A stretch of 5,961 nt of DNA from Gammaproteobacteria bacterium (GTDB taxonomy: Bacteria > Pseudomonadota > Gammaproteobacteria > Arenicellales > Poriferihabitantaceae). The stretch spans positions 1-5,961 of the forward strand of contig VXPI01000068.1 in the NCBI GenBank assembly GCA_009839585.1, given 5' to 3'. How positions within the stretch are numbered: position 1 is the stretch's first letter; every line of letters starts with the position of its first letter. This document shows positions 5,469 through 5,961 of the stretch, piece by piece. The notes below the pieces were generated by a model that worked only from the letters and a program-made list of their open reading frames with translations, had not been told where the DNA came from and ran no database searches. The translations under genes were made by a program, and so were the position numbers.

Positions 5469-5961
5469 ATGGAAGAGTCGCCCATTATCACCCCCCTCAA
5501 CGAAGCACAGCGTGAGGCTGTATCCGCTCCACCGGGCCCGGTTCTGGTTCTCGCTGGTGCCGGTAGCGGTAAAACCCGCGCCCTGGTCCATCGTATTGCC
5601 TGGCTAATCCAGGAGCAAGGCACACCTCCCTGGTCAATCATCGCCATGACTTTTACCAACAAGTCTGCACACGAGATGCGAACCCGAGTTGAAAAATTGC
5701 TGAACACGCCAACCCAGGGGTTATGGATTGGCACCTTCCATGCATTGGGGCTCCGAATGTTGCGCCAGAACTGGCAGGCTGCCGGTCTGCCCGAGCAATT
5801 CGAGGTCATCGACAATGCCGATCAACTCAGGCAGATCAGGAAATCCATGGAAGAGTTGAAGTTTGACGAGAAGGCATTCCCCCCCAAACAGATGCTGTGG
5901 CGAATTAACGCCTCCAAGGATGATGGCCATCGAGCACATAATCTACCCGAGAATCTCGCGA
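5469..5961 (+). CDS. uvrD: DNA helicase II UvrD, N-terminal part (runs off the window)
   Basis: The first 164 codons of a superfamily 1A helicase, an ATP-driven 3'-5' DNA unwinding enzyme used in nucleotide excision repair and methyl-directed mismatch repair. Visible in order are the Q motif LNEAQREAV (residues 10-18), Walker A AGAGSGKT (29-36, Lys35), motif Ia IIAMTFTNKSAHEM (57-70) and motif Ib WIGTFHALGLRML (86-98). Then comes a 1B-type region with EKAFPPKQMLWRINASKDDG. This last stretch parallels E. coli UvrD (DEKQWPPRQAMWYINSQKDEG from memory) better than Rep or PcrA. Motifs II-VI lie beyond the edge. ATG 5469 is the only ATG, GTG or TTG start after the in-frame stop at 5436-5438, and it begins the protein just where UvrD begins, although no Shine-Dalgarno sequence precedes it. 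It is divergent from the aminotransferase. Confidence 0.92.
   Translation, partial: MEESPIITPLNEAQREAVSAPPGPVLVLAGAGSGKTRALVHRIAWLIQEQGTPPWSIIAMTFTNKSAHEMRTRVEKLLNTPTQGLWIGTFHALGLRMLRQNWQAAGLPEQFEVIDNADQLRQIRKSMEELKFDEKAFPPKQMLWRINASKDDGHRAHNLPENLA

Overview
The window looks like chromosomal DNA of a gammaproteobacterium with moderate GC. The partial UvrD at the right edge resembles enterobacterial UvrD along its whole visible length. The tRNA-Met is close to the E. coli elongator tRNA, as I remember it, and carries an encoded CCA end. I cannot name the genus. Several genes lack a clear Shine-Dalgarno sequence.

Layout, left to right. Positions 1-190 hold no gene I can support. Positions 191-772 contain a relic of a ParD/ParE-type toxin-antitoxin module. 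The ribbon-helix-helix antitoxin N-terminus is intact, but the ParE-like toxin can only be read by joining three frames (447-729). Two apparent single-base deletions explain this, and as a result the antitoxin frame runs on into toxin sequence. A gene-free stretch follows. Next come an enoyl-CoA hydratase (1029-1805) and, 40 bases later on the same strand, a 12-helix MFS transporter (1846-3084). The two probably form one transcription unit, ending at a possible hairpin terminator near 3109-3141.

Positions 3085-3812 are a mobile-element scar. They hold a GC-rich, frameshifted C-terminal fragment of a transposase (IS1380-like, minus strand), a perfect 16-bp hairpin inside it, and a 15-bp direct repeat exactly where the fragment breaks off. 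A tRNA-Met(CAT) follows at 3813-3889. Facing it on the minus strand (3924-5309) is a complete class III aminotransferase of the taurine:pyruvate type. It is divergent from the 5' end of uvrD (from 5469, cut by the window edge), and the shared spacer holds a perfect 16-bp palindrome.

The functional picture is ordinary metabolism (acyl-CoA hydration, solute transport, amine/taurine nitrogen removal) and DNA repair, broken up by two decayed selfish elements. I found no convincing new multi-gene system. The points most worth a second look are the three-frame toxin relic, the repeat/hairpin scar beside the tRNA, and the palindrome in the aminotransferase/uvrD spacer.
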